From Luteipulveratus mongoliensis (GTDB lineage: Bacteria; Actinomycetota; Actinomycetes; Actinomycetales; Dermatophilaceae), in contig NZ_CP011112.1 in the NCBI RefSeq assembly GCF_001190945.1, forward strand, positions 3,596,001-3,660,000: a DNA stretch of 64,000 nt, given 5' to 3'. Below the pieces are notes generated by a model, which had not been told where the DNA came from, searched no databases, and worked only from the letters and a program-made list of their open reading frames with translations. Position numbers and translations under genes: made by a program. Each line of letters opens with the position of its first letter. The first letter of the stretch is position 1. Shown here one piece after another: positions 8,424-15,524 of this stretch.

Positions 8424-8477
8424 CTAGCAGCGCTAGCGCGGATGATCTAGCAGTGCTAGTTTTTCTAGCACTGCTAG
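8424..8477. promoter_or_regulatory. Triple palindromic operator between tetR-type and DUF4267 genes
   Basis: Three near-identical palindromes lie between the divergent starts: CTAGCAGCGCTAG (8424-8436), CTAGCAGTGCTAG (8447-8459) and CTAGCACTGCTAG (8465-8477). Each is an inverted repeat of CTAGCA/TGCTAG (one half imperfect in the first). Start-to-start distances are 23 and 18 bp. The AT content is far above its surroundings. Best explained as the binding site of the adjacent TetR protein acting on both promoters. Confidence 0.85.
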
Positions 8478-8499
8478 ATCACACCTTGAGGAGCTCACT

Positions 8500-8868
8500 G
8501 TGGCCCACACCATCGGCCTGGCCATCACCTGGATCGCCTGCATCGGGATCATCGGGATCGGGATCGCCTACTGGCTGCGCAACGAGAAGAACGCCGAGGG
8601 CTTCGGTCTCCCCGTCCTGCCCGCCCCCGAGGCCCGAGGTTGGTGGCAGGTCAAGGGCATCCGCGACATCGCGTCCGGCCTCGTCGGGATCGTGATGATC
8701 TTTGCCGAGCCGGACGCCGTCGCCTGGGTCATCCTGGTGGAGGCGTTGATCCCCATCGGCGACATGACGCTGATCCTGGGCAATCACGGGCGCAAGAGTG
8801 CAGCGTACGGCATCCACGGCGTCACGGCCGCGTTCATGGTGCTCGCCGCGATCCTCCTGCTGGTGTGA
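8500..8868 (+). CDS. DUF4267 small membrane protein
   Basis: A 122-residue protein with four predicted membrane helices (about 4-24, 54-70, 74-92 and 100-121), matching the DUF4267 family. KGIRDIASGLVGIVMI and LVEALIPIGDMTLIL are typical. Function is unknown. GTG 8500 is chosen because TTGAGGAG lies eight bases upstream. The gene is divergent from the TetR regulator and sits next to its triple operator, so it is likely the regulated target. TetR/DUF4267 pairs are often linked to drug or stress responses, but nothing here shows the signal. Confidence 0.82.
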   Translation: MAHTIGLAITWIACIGIIGIGIAYWLRNEKNAEGFGLPVLPAPEARGWWQVKGIRDIASGLVGIVMIFAEPDAVAWVILVEALIPIGDMTLILGNHGRKSAAYGIHGVTAAFMVLAAILLLV

Positions 8869-8875
8869 GCCGCGG

Positions 8876-9334
8876 TCAGCGAGTTCGGGTGATGACCGTC
8901 CCGGCCGCGCGGTCGTGCAGGCCGCGCTGGTCGCGGTCCCATACGACGGCCGGAATCACCAGGCACAGCAGCACCGTTCGGATCGCGCCGGCCACCGGGC
9001 CGGCCACTCCCCCGTCGAGCCGTGTCACCTGCACGCCCATCACGCGGTGGCCGATGGTGTAGCCGACGGTGCCGACCAGGAGCAGGTTCTCGACCGCAAA
9101 GACGAGGAGCGGCGCAAAGCTGGTCGGGCCCGTGCCCCCGAGCCGGTAGCCGAGGAAGGCCGCGGCGATCAGCGAGCTGAGCACCCAGTCGATGAGCAGC
9201 GCCGGTACCCGCCGGGACAACCCGGCCAGGGACCCGGGACCGTCCTCGGGAAGGCCGAGGCGCGCTCCGGCGTACGACGTCTGCGAGCTGTCGGCTCCTT
9301 CGAGCCAGGACCCAAGGTCCTTGCGATCGACCAC
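8876..9334 (-). CDS. RDD family membrane protein
   Basis: A 152-residue protein with an RDD domain. After a short soluble N-terminus, membrane segments lie at about 43-62, 72-95 and 112-128. The Arg and Asp residues that name the family are in LSRRVPALLIDWVLSS and WDRDQRGLHDRAAGTVITR. Function is unknown. The position divergent from glnA matches Rv2219A-glnA1 in Mycobacterium, so synteny supports the call. Its start (GTG 9334) is 46 bases from the GlnR-type operator, which could therefore affect both genes. Confidence 0.88.
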   Translation of the reverse strand: MVDRKDLGSWLEGADSSQTSYAGARLGLPEDGPGSLAGLSRRVPALLIDWVLSSLIAAAFLGYRLGGTGPTSFAPLLVFAVENLLLVGTVGYTIGHRVMGVQVTRLDGGVAGPVAGAIRTVLLCLVIPAVVWDRDQRGLHDRAAGTVITRTR

Positions 9335-9379
9335 CCGCCAAGCCTACGAGGTCGGGCGTCAACCCCCGTCTCGTGGGGC

Positions 9380-9417
9380 GTAACACGGGTGAAACACACG
9401 AGTCATGGGCGAGAAAC
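9380..9417 (+). promoter_or_regulatory. GlnR-type operator of glnA (four boxes)
   Basis: Four five-base boxes are spaced by exactly six bases: GTAAC (9380-9384), GAAAC (9391-9395), GTCAT (9402-9406) and GAAAC (9413-9417). This matches the actinobacterial GlnR pattern GTnAC-n6-GAAAC repeated twice, with one mismatch in the third box. It lies 72 bases upstream of the glnA start. A likely -10 (TAGGGT, 9428-9433) follows, which suits nitrogen-responsive control of glnA. Confidence 0.8.
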
Positions 9418-9488
9418 TGCTCCGCTATAGGGTCAAGGGCGACCTGTTGCGTGCCGGTTCGACGGCGCGCACCCAACCAGGAGGTTTC

Positions 9489-10913
9489 ATGTTCACCAGC
9501 GCTGATGAGGTCCTGAAGTTCATCAAGGACGAAGGCGTGAAGTTCGTCGATGTCCGCTTCTGCGACCTGCCGGGCGTGATGCAGCACTTCAACGTCCCCG
9601 CCGAGACGTTCGACGCAGACGCCTTCGAGAACGGCGCGATGTTCGACGGCTCATCGATTCGCGGATTCCAGGCCATTCACGAGTCGGACATGAAGCTCAT
9701 CCCGGACCCGACGACGGCGTACCTCGACCCGTTCCGCAAGCACAAGACGCTGATCATCAACTTCTCCATCGTCGACCCGTTCACGGGCGAGGCCTACAGC
9801 CGCGACCCGCGCAACATCGCGGCCAAGGCCGAGGCCTACCTCAAGTCCACGGGCATCGCTGACACCGCCTACTTCGGTGCCGAGGCGGAGTTCTACGTCT
9901 TTGACGACGTGCGGTTCGAGACGAAGCAGAACGCGAGCTACTACTACATCGACTCCGTCGAGGCTGCGTGGAACACCGGCCGCGAGGAGGAGGGTGGCAA
10001 CCAGGGCTACAAGACCCGCTACAAGGGTGGCTACTTCCCTGTCCCGCCGGTCGACCACTTCGCCGACATCCGCGACGAGATGGTCCTGAAGCTGGCCGAG
10101 GTCGGCCTCCAGGTCGAGCGCGCGCACCACGAGGTGGGCACCGCGGGCCAGCAGGAGATCAACTACAAGTTCGACACCCTGCTCGCCTCGGGCGACGACG
10201 TCATGAAGTTCAAGTACGTCATCAAGAACCAGGCGTTCGCGGAGGGCAAGTCGGCGACCTTCATGCCGAAGCCGCTCTTCGGTGACAACGGCTCGGGTAT
10301 GCACACCCACCAGTCGCTCTGGAAGGACGGCGAGCCCCTCTTCTATGACGAGAAGGGTTACGGCGGTCTCTCGGACATCGCCCGCTGGTACATCGGTGGT
10401 CTGCTGAAGCACGCCCCGTCGCTGCTGGCGTTCACCAACCCGACGATGAACTCCTACCACCGGCTGGTGCCGGGCTACGAGGCGCCGGTCAACCTGGTCT
10501 ACTCGGCCCGCAACCGCTCGGCGTGCGTGCGCATCCCGATCACGGGCTCCTCGCCGAAGGCCAAGCGCGTCGAGTTCCGCGTGCCGGACCCGTCGTCCAA
10601 CCCGTACCTGTGCTTCGCGGCTCAGCTGATGGCCGGCCTGGACGGCATCAAGAACCGCATCGAGCCCCCGGAGCCGGTCGACAAGGACCTCTACGAGCTG
10701 CCGCCGGAGGAGCACGAGTCCATCGCGCAGGTCCCGGGCTCGCTGCCCGCAGTGCTGGACGCGCTCGAGGCCGACCACGACTACCTCACCGAGGGCGACG
10801 TGTTCACCGAGGACCTGATCTCGACGTGGATCGACTACAAGCGGACCAACGAGGTCGACCCGCTGCGCTTCCGTCCGCACCCGCACGAGTTCGAGATGTA
10901 CTACGACATCTGA
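9489..10913 (+). CDS. glnA: Glutamine synthetase, type I
   Basis: ATP-dependent ligation of ammonia to glutamate, the central step of nitrogen assimilation; dodecameric in this family. The 474-residue product has the N-terminal beta-grasp domain ([29 protein letters not shown]) and the [10 protein letters not shown] motif. It has the metal-binding [15 protein letters not shown] region, the [21 protein letters not shown]-site signature, and [28 protein letters not shown]. The Tyr in DLYELPPEE is the expected adenylylation site, so a GlnE-type enzyme probably tunes activity. ATG 9489 follows AGGAGG closely; the open frame extends to 9405, but that stretch is promoter DNA. Two hairpins follow the stop. 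Confidence 0.98.
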   Translation: MFTSADEVLKFIKDEGVKFVDVRFCDLPGVMQHFNVPAETFDADAFENGAMFDGSSIRGFQAIHESDMKLIPDPTTAYLDPFRKHKTLIINFSIVDPFTGEAYSRDPRNIAAKAEAYLKSTGIADTAYFGAEAEFYVFDDVRFETKQNASYYYIDSVEAAWNTGREEEGGNQGYKTRYKGGYFPVPPVDHFADIRDEMVLKLAEVGLQVERAHHEVGTAGQQEINYKFDTLLASGDDVMKFKYVIKNQAFAEGKSATFMPKPLFGDNGSGMHTHQSLWKDGEPLFYDEKGYGGLSDIARWYIGGLLKHAPSLLAFTNPTMNSYHRLVPGYEAPVNLVYSARNRSACVRIPITGSSPKAKRVEFRVPDPSSNPYLCFAAQLMAGLDGIKNRIEPPEPVDKDLYELPPEEHESIAQVPGSLPAVLDALEADHDYLTEGDVFTEDLISTWIDYKRTNEVDPLRFRPHPHEFEMYYDI

Positions 10914-10979
10914 GGAGTGAGGCGGAGGTTGGCGGCGCCGCGACGAAGGAGCAGCCGCCGGCCGAAGCCGAGCCCCGCA

Positions 10980-11005
10980 AGATGTCGTCGTCAGATACGA
11001 CATCT
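10980..11005 (+). terminator. Hairpin after glnA
   Basis: AGATGTCGT (10980-10988) and ACGACATCT (10997-11005) form a perfect 9-bp stem with an eight-base loop, 66 bases after the glnA stop. A second, longer structured element begins 15 bases later. Probably part of the glnA 3' end. Confidence 0.6.
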
Positions 11006-11020
11006 GAGTTCTGACTGACC

Positions 11021-11086
11021 AGATGCCTCGCATCTTCGTAGGTGACTCTCCTCCACGGGAGACATCCTCGAAGAAGCGAGGCATCT
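11021..11086 (+). repeat. Structured repeat, copy B, downstream of glnA
   Basis: AGATGCCTCGC (11021-11031) and GCGAGGCATCT (11076-11086) form a perfect 11-bp outer stem. Inside are CTTCG/CGAAG (11034-11038 with 11069-11073) and TCTCC/GGAGA (11047-11051 with 11058-11062), so the whole 66 bases can fold into one long stem. The element resembles the 62-base element at 722-783 read on the minus strand, especially the shared ...TCGA(A/G)GAAGCGAGGCA right arm. Confidence 0.65.
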
Positions 11087-11183
11087 GTCGTTGGCAGGAC
11101 GACGGACTGGGACCTCGTTGTCGCAGGCCGAGGCGTAGCGGTGCCGCGGATCATGCAAACGGTTCCCGGGCTCTCGGCCGATG

Positions 11184-12266
11184 TCATTCGGGGCGTGTCA
11201 GGACGTCCAGGAACTCGTGGTTGACGAAGAGACGCTCGCGACCGATCTTGACGTCGTTCAGCAGACCCGCGTCGACCAGCGCATGTAGCCAGCTCGAGGC
11301 GGTCTGTCGCGAGACTCCGCAACGCTCGACGACCGTGCTGATCCGGCTGTATGGCTGCTCGAAGAGCACTGCGAGGAACTGCGCATCACGGCCGCCTATG
11401 GTTGCGGCCCGAGCGCGCTCTGCGATGTCGTCCTGGCAGGTACGAATCGAGTCGATCTTGCGAGTTGTCGATGTAGCAGACTCGCGAACAACCTCAAGCA
11501 TGTACAGGACCCACTCGATCCAGGCTCCCTCGGCCGTCACGGCGCGCAGGAGGCGGTAGTAGTCGTTCTTGCGGGCAATGATCGCTCTCGATAGGTAAAG
11601 AATCGGGTCGTCCAGAAGACGCGCCTCGATCAGCATCAGGATGTTGATGACGCGTCCGGTGCGACCGTTGCCGTCGTGGAACGGGTGGATGGCTTCGAAC
11701 TGGTAGTGAGCCAGGGCCATCCTCACGAGAGGGTCGAGATCGTCCTCGGCGTGCACGAAACGCTCCCAGTCCGAGAGCTTCTCCCGAATGAGGCCGACCC
11801 CTTCCGGCGGCGCGTAGACAGTCTCACGCGTCGCAGGGTTCGCGATGCGAGTGCCCGGCACTGCTCGCACTGTCATCTCCCTGCCCTGGAGCTGGGAGCA
11901 GATCATCGCCGCGGTCTCGGCGGTAAGGGGGCGACGCCGGATCGAATCGACCCCTGCGAGCAGAGCGCCTCGGTAGCGCAGCGCTTCCTTCGTCGCATGA
12001 TCTCCGCCACCCAGGTCGGCGCGCTTGAACAGCTCGTCCGCGGTGGTGACGATGTTCTCGATCTCCGAGCTCGCCTGAGCTTCGAGTAACGGAAGGGCCT
12101 GGATGAGGACGTTTGCGTTGGGTAGGAACTGCCCAGCTTGAGCCAACGTGGCTAGCGCGGTTCGTGCTTCGATCGTGGCCTTCAGCACAACCTTGGGTTC
12201 GAGCTCGAAGTCAGCAGGCGGCAAGGGCGGCAGGTCGTTGAACGGAATGTCGGGGCTTCTGGTCAC
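11184..12266 (-). CDS. Fic family protein (AMP-transferase) with C-terminal winged helix
   Basis: A 360-residue Fic-domain enzyme, expected to transfer AMP (or another phosphate-containing group) from a nucleotide to a hydroxyl of a target protein. The catalytic motif HPFHDGNGRTGR is intact (residues 194-205). The N-terminal inhibitory motif (S/T)xxxE(G/N) is present as SSEIEN (66-71), which makes this a self-inhibited class II Fic protein. The C-terminal 80 residues include a helix-turn-helix (ISTVVERCGVSRQTASSWLHALVDAGLL), so it may bind DNA and control its own promoter. No separate antitoxin gene is adjacent, consistent with the built-in inhibitor. The upstream region is AT-rich with an inverted repeat. 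The gene looks like an accessory insertion between core genes. Confidence 0.92.
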   Translation of the reverse strand: MTRSPDIPFNDLPPLPPADFELEPKVVLKATIEARTALATLAQAGQFLPNANVLIQALPLLEAQASSEIENIVTTADELFKRADLGGGDHATKEALRYRGALLAGVDSIRRRPLTAETAAMICSQLQGREMTVRAVPGTRIANPATRETVYAPPEGVGLIREKLSDWERFVHAEDDLDPLVRMALAHYQFEAIHPFHDGNGRTGRVINILMLIEARLLDDPILYLSRAIIARKNDYYRLLRAVTAEGAWIEWVLYMLEVVRESATSTTRKIDSIRTCQDDIAERARAATIGGRDAQFLAVLFEQPYSRISTVVERCGVSRQTASSWLHALVDAGLLNDVKIGRERLFVNHEFLDVLTRPE

Positions 12267-12297
12267 GTGTCAGGTCCTTTGACCCTTCGGAACAACA

Positions 12298-12324
12298 TGT
12301 TAATTTATTGCAGAAAACTTAACA
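12298..12324. promoter_or_regulatory. AT-rich promoter region with inverted repeat upstream of fic gene
   Basis: TGTTAA (12298-12303) and TTAACA (12319-12324) form an inverted repeat 32 bases upstream of the Fic start, in a stretch much more AT-rich than the rest of the window. The repeat may be a binding site for the Fic protein's own helix-turn-helix domain; this is inference. Confidence 0.45.
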
Positions 12325-12349
12325 CATTGCCCGTGATGCGATGCAGTCC

Positions 12350-12700
12350 TTAGACGTCGTCGGTCGAGCGGGGGAACGTGGTCGGCGTGAAGCTGATGGC
12401 GCCGGCCGGCAGCATCCAGGGCATCGCGACCAGCTCGAAGACACCGGCTTGTACGGCCGGGTCCTCACCCTTGAGCCGCAGCGCCTCCTCGGGCTCGCAG
12501 CGCAGGATCGACAGGCCTCGGTAGTACCGCTGTGCGCTCGAGTCGGTCAGCGGGCCGGCGGCAAGCAGTACGCCTTGGTCGTGCAGCGCGGCGAGGTGAG
12601 CCAGGTGTGCGTCCTGCAGACGGCCGGCCTCGTCATCTGAGAGCTGCGGCGGGTTGTCGGGAGTCACCAGCAGCACGACGGTGTACCGGTCGAAGTCCAT
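12350..12700 (-). CDS. YciI-like protein
   Basis: A 116-residue protein of the YciI/DGPF superfamily, small alpha-beta ferredoxin-like proteins of mostly unknown biochemistry. The N-terminus YTVVLLVTPDNPPQLSDDEAGRLQDAHLAHLAALHDQG, followed by LLAAGPLTDSSAQRYYRGLSIL, shows the characteristic His and GPL(T)D residues thought to line the active site. It starts 18 bases after the MerR gene stop on the same strand, so it is probably in one transcript with the regulator. Confidence 0.82.
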   Translation of the reverse strand: MDFDRYTVVLLVTPDNPPQLSDDEAGRLQDAHLAHLAALHDQGVLLAAGPLTDSSAQRYYRGLSILRCEPEEALRLKGEDPAVQAGVFELVAMPWMLPAGAISFTPTTFPRSTDDV

Positions 12701-12718
12701 GCCCGCGATCGTACGCAG

Positions 12719-13135
12719 TCACCCCAGCCGCCCTGCCTCGTCGAGCGGAGCATCAAGGACAGCCCGCACGTGGGCGCACTGCGATGGATCGTCATGCGTG
12801 CAGCCGGCGGCACACCGCAGCAGCGCGGCCGACTTCGTCAGCTCCCGGATCTGTGCCTCCTGCATCGCGATCTGCCGACGTAGCACCTCGCTGCGCTCGG
12901 CCACCCGGCCGGCCTGGGTCAACGCGCGGATCGCAGGTAGTCCAAGCCCAGTGGCCTTGCCCCGCTGGATCAGCGCGATGCGCACGAGATCCGCATCCTG
13001 GTAGACCCGCCGTCCACCGGCATCGCGGTCGGGCGCGAGCAGGCCGACAGACTCCCAGTGCCGCAGCACGTGCGCCTGGACTCCCGCGCGCGCTGCGACG
13101 ATCCCGATGGAGAGACTCCCGGTCCTTGACCTCAT
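12719..13135 (-). CDS. MerR family transcriptional regulator
   Basis: A 138-residue regulator with an N-terminal winged helix (LSIGIVAARAGVQAHVLRHWESVGLLAPDRDAGGRRVY) and a dimerisation coiled coil (RVAERSEVLRRQIAMQEAQIREL). The C-terminal effector tail has three cysteines in LLRCAAGCTHDDPSQCAH, compatible with metal or redox sensing, though similar tails occur in MerR proteins of unknown ligand. ATG 13135 is preferred. The upstream in-frame ATG 13165 would overlap the divergent methyltransferase start and add nonconserved residues. A 10-bp palindrome ATGTCGACAT (13134-13143) spans this start and may be an autoregulatory site. Divergent from the methyltransferase gene and upstream of the YciI-like gene. 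Confidence 0.88.
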   Translation of the reverse strand: MRSRTGSLSIGIVAARAGVQAHVLRHWESVGLLAPDRDAGGRRVYQDADLVRIALIQRGKATGLGLPAIRALTQAGRVAERSEVLRRQIAMQEAQIRELTKSAALLRCAAGCTHDDPSQCAHVRAVLDAPLDEAGRLG

Positions 13136-13163
13136 GTCGACATTAAGGCGCACCGTATGAGCC

Positions 13164-13898
13164 ATGTCGACCCTCCTGGACCGCCTCGATGCCCTTGACC
13201 GTCAGCCGGCGGCGACCCGCTTGCGCCAACGGTCGTACGACGCGCTCGCCTTGACGAGCGGCGACCGAGTCATCGACGTGGGCTCTGGCGCGGGTCGGGC
13301 GGTGGCCGAGCTGGCATCTCGGGGCCACGCCGCGGTTGGCGTCGACCCCGACCCGACGATGCTGTCCGCTGCACGGCAACGGTTCCCGGGAGCGACATTC
13401 GTCACGGGGTACGCCGAGGACCTGCCGTTCGAGGACCAGAGCGTCGATGGTGTGCGCATCGACAAGGTGCTGCACAACCTGGTCGATCCGGCGCGGGCCA
13501 TGACCGAGATGCATCGGGTCCTGCGGCGTGGCCGACGCGCCGTAGCGGTCGGCCAGGACTGGGAGTCGATGATTATCGATGCTGAGGACCCGGACCTGAC
13601 CCGTGCCTTGGTGCTGTCTCGAGCACGCTCAGTTCCTTCGCCGCGGTCGGCGCGAGCTCTGCGCGACCTCTTCAGCCGTCATGGCTTCGTGGACATCGAG
13701 CTGGAGGTCTTCACCCACCTGCTCGACAACGCGACCGCCCTCTCAGTGCTCGCCGGCCTCGCTTCGACCACATCCCGACCAAGCGCCATCACTGGCGAGG
13801 CAGTCGACGCATGGCTGGCCGACCAGCATGCTCGCGCATCCACGGGCACTCTGATGGTCGCGGTGCCGATCTTCATGTCGAGCGCACGCCGCCAATAA
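13164..13898 (+). CDS. Class I SAM-dependent methyltransferase
   Basis: A 244-residue protein with a Rossmann-type methyltransferase domain. Motif I is VIDVGSGAGRAVAELASRG (about residues 36-54), followed by the acidic residue in VGVDPDPTML, motif II/III around FVTGYAEDLPFEDQSVDGV, and the MTEMHRVLRRGRRAVAV strand typical of the Methyltransf_11 group (UbiE/small-molecule type). The substrate is unknown. It is divergent from, and only 28 bases from, the MerR regulator, which probably controls it. Confidence 0.88.
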   Translation: MSTLLDRLDALDRQPAATRLRQRSYDALALTSGDRVIDVGSGAGRAVAELASRGHAAVGVDPDPTMLSAARQRFPGATFVTGYAEDLPFEDQSVDGVRIDKVLHNLVDPARAMTEMHRVLRRGRRAVAVGQDWESMIIDAEDPDLTRALVLSRARSVPSPRSARALRDLFSRHGFVDIELEVFTHLLDNATALSVLAGLASTTSRPSAITGEAVDAWLADQHARASTGTLMVAVPIFMSSARRQ

Positions 13899-13907
13899 CG
13901 TTGTGCT

Positions 13908-14624
13908 CTAACGAGACTCGCGGGCGATGGTCTGCTCGAGCCCGTCCACGAGTGCTGCCTGGGCAGCGGTGTAGGAGACGAGCACGAACGCCTCGGCAAC
14001 GGCCCGCGTACGGCGTCCGTGCAGCAGGTGCTCGCGGATCATGATCGTGGCGTCGGATGCGAAGAACGCAGCGCCGCCGGCGGAGATCCGATGACGCATG
14101 CCACGGGCGCCTGGCCGACCGCCCGTCGCGAAGGCGGTCATCGTGCCGAGCAGCAGCCCGTAGGCCGTCACGATCGGATCAGGTTGTCGCGTCTCCGCGG
14201 AGTCGAGCACCGCCAGACCGGCCAGACCTGCCGCCACCGGCAGCACCGTCCGCCGGGTCGGCCGGTAGCCCGCTCGAGCCAGCAACGCGATGTAGCCCGC
14301 CTGCTGCACCCCGAACGCCGACGCTCCGATCCGCAGCAGCCGACGCTGCTCGCCGGCATCGGCTGCCCGGCCGGACTCCAGCATGAACCAGTCGCCGACC
14401 GCCGCCCCGGTCGTCGCCACCAGCAGCGCCGCAAGTCCCGCTGGTTGTGCGGCACCGGCCCGGCGCAGCAGGCCGACCTGCAGCATCGGTACCAGCGGCG
14501 TCTTCACGAAAGCCTGCCAGCGATGGTTCTCCAACGCTCCGGTCACGGTGGTCGCGGCGGCGAGAGCGACGTACGCCGCCCGCTCCGGTCGCGCGCGTAC
14601 GGCCTGGTTCAGTCTGCTCAGCAC
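13908..14624 (-). CDS. YhhN family membrane protein (putative lysoplasmalogenase)
   Basis: A 238-residue polytopic membrane protein of the YhhN/TMEM86 family, members of which hydrolyse the vinyl ether of lysoplasmalogens. About seven to eight hydrophobic segments alternate with short loops. The family residues KTPLVPML (near 40), VGDWFML and GASAFGVQQAGYIALL are present. GTG 14624 is chosen because it gives a normal N-terminus and leaves 33 bases to the divergent DUF4031 gene; the frame remains open to 14798 but would run through that gene. Actual substrate is untested, since plasmalogens are not known for this organism. Confidence 0.78.
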   Translation of the reverse strand: MLSRLNQAVRARPERAAYVALAAATTVTGALENHRWQAFVKTPLVPMLQVGLLRRAGAAQPAGLAALLVATTGAAVGDWFMLESGRAADAGEQRRLLRIGASAFGVQQAGYIALLARAGYRPTRRTVLPVAAGLAGLAVLDSAETRQPDPIVTAYGLLLGTMTAFATGGRPGARGMRHRISAGGAAFFASDATIMIREHLLHGRRTRAVAEAFVLVSYTAAQAALVDGLEQTIARESR

Positions 14625-14657
14625 TGCCGCATCATTGCGTAGTGGCACGCTGAGCGC

Positions 14658-14930
14658 ATGACTGTCCTCATCGATCCACCGATCTGGCCGGGCTACGGCA
14701 CCGTCTGGTCCCACTTGGTCAGCGATGAGTCGCTCGATGAGCTGCACGGTGTCGCCGAGGTCATCGGGCTCCCCCGCCGGCTGTTCGACGAGGATCACTA
14801 CGACGTGCCCCAGCGGCTGTACGACACCGCGCTCGCCTCGGGTGCCGTCGCCGTCACCGGCCGTGAGCTGATCCGTAGGCTGATGGCGAGCGGGTTGCGC
14901 CGCACTGCGCGCGACCGCGAGTCCTCATGA
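14658..14930 (+). CDS. DUF4031 domain protein
   Basis: A 90-residue protein matching the small actinobacterial DUF4031 family, with MTVLIDPPIWPGYGTVWSHLVSD at the N-terminus and LPRRLFDEDHYDVP in the middle. The conserved Asp, His and Trp residues suggest an enzyme-like pocket, but function is unknown. It is divergent from the lysoplasmalogenase-like gene and 19 bases upstream of the HIT gene, with which it is probably co-transcribed. Confidence 0.85.
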   Translation: MTVLIDPPIWPGYGTVWSHLVSDESLDELHGVAEVIGLPRRLFDEDHYDVPQRLYDTALASGAVAVTGRELIRRLMASGLRRTARDRESS

Positions 14931-14949
14931 GCCGGAAGGCCTTTCACGC

Positions 14950-15366
14950 GTGACCACCTGCATCTTCTGCGACATCGTCGCTGCGACGATCCCCGCCGAG
15001 ATCGTGCACGAGACCGAGACGACCGTCGCCTTCCTCGACACCCGGCCGGTCTTCAAGGGCCACGTCCTGGTGGTCCCGCGGGAGCACATCGTCACGCTGG
15101 CCGACCTGCCACCAGAGCAGGTCCAGCCCTACTTCATCGAGGTCCAGCGCATCAGTGCACGCATGCCTGCGGCCCTGGAGTCACAGGGCACCTTCGTCGC
15201 GATGAACAACGTGGTCTCCCAGAGCGTGGCGCACCTGCATTGCCACGTCGTGCCCCGCACGAAGGGTGACGGGCTGCGCGGGTTCTTCTGGCCGCGGCAC
15301 AAGTACGCCGAGGGCGAGCAGGCGTCGTACGCCGCCCGCCTGCGTGAGGCGCTCGCCTCCCCCTGA
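14950..15366 (+). CDS. HIT family nucleotide hydrolase/transferase
   Basis: A 138-residue histidine triad protein. It has the N-terminal zinc-type CIFCDIV motif, then GHVLVVPREHI and the catalytic HLHCHVVP triad (about residues 97-104). Members cleave nucleoside phosphoramidates or dinucleoside polyphosphates in the cytoplasm. The C-terminal WPRHKYAEGEQASYAARLREAL is typical of the actinobacterial branch. GTG 14950 gives the standard MTTCIFC start. Substrate preference cannot be told. Confidence 0.93.
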   Translation: MTTCIFCDIVAATIPAEIVHETETTVAFLDTRPVFKGHVLVVPREHIVTLADLPPEQVQPYFIEVQRISARMPAALESQGTFVAMNNVVSQSVAHLHCHVVPRTKGDGLRGFFWPRHKYAEGEQASYAARLREALASP

Positions 15367-15524
15367 CCAGAGCCCGAGATTTTCACGACACGTGCAGTCG
15401 ATGGTCAGTGACTTTTCAGCGTGCAGTTCTACGATCAGAGGATCAGGTCACACGGACCTGAGACGACGGTCGACGCCGAGCGCTCGACGTCCCCCGCCGC
15501 CATGAGACCGCTAGGAAGGTCACC

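Noticed and set aside
12719-13165. MerR start at ATG 13165
   Set aside because: It would overlap the divergent methyltransferase start by two bases and add a non-family N-terminus; ATG 13135 is better.
14625-14798. N-terminal extension of the lysoplasmalogenase-like gene
   Set aside because: It would run fully through the divergent DUF4031 gene; GTG 14624 gives a normal family N-terminus.
15380-15470. Possible DosR box upstream of the tandem universal stress protein
   Set aside because: Only a loose GACTTTT resemblance was found; the conserved GGGAC-type half-sites are missing.
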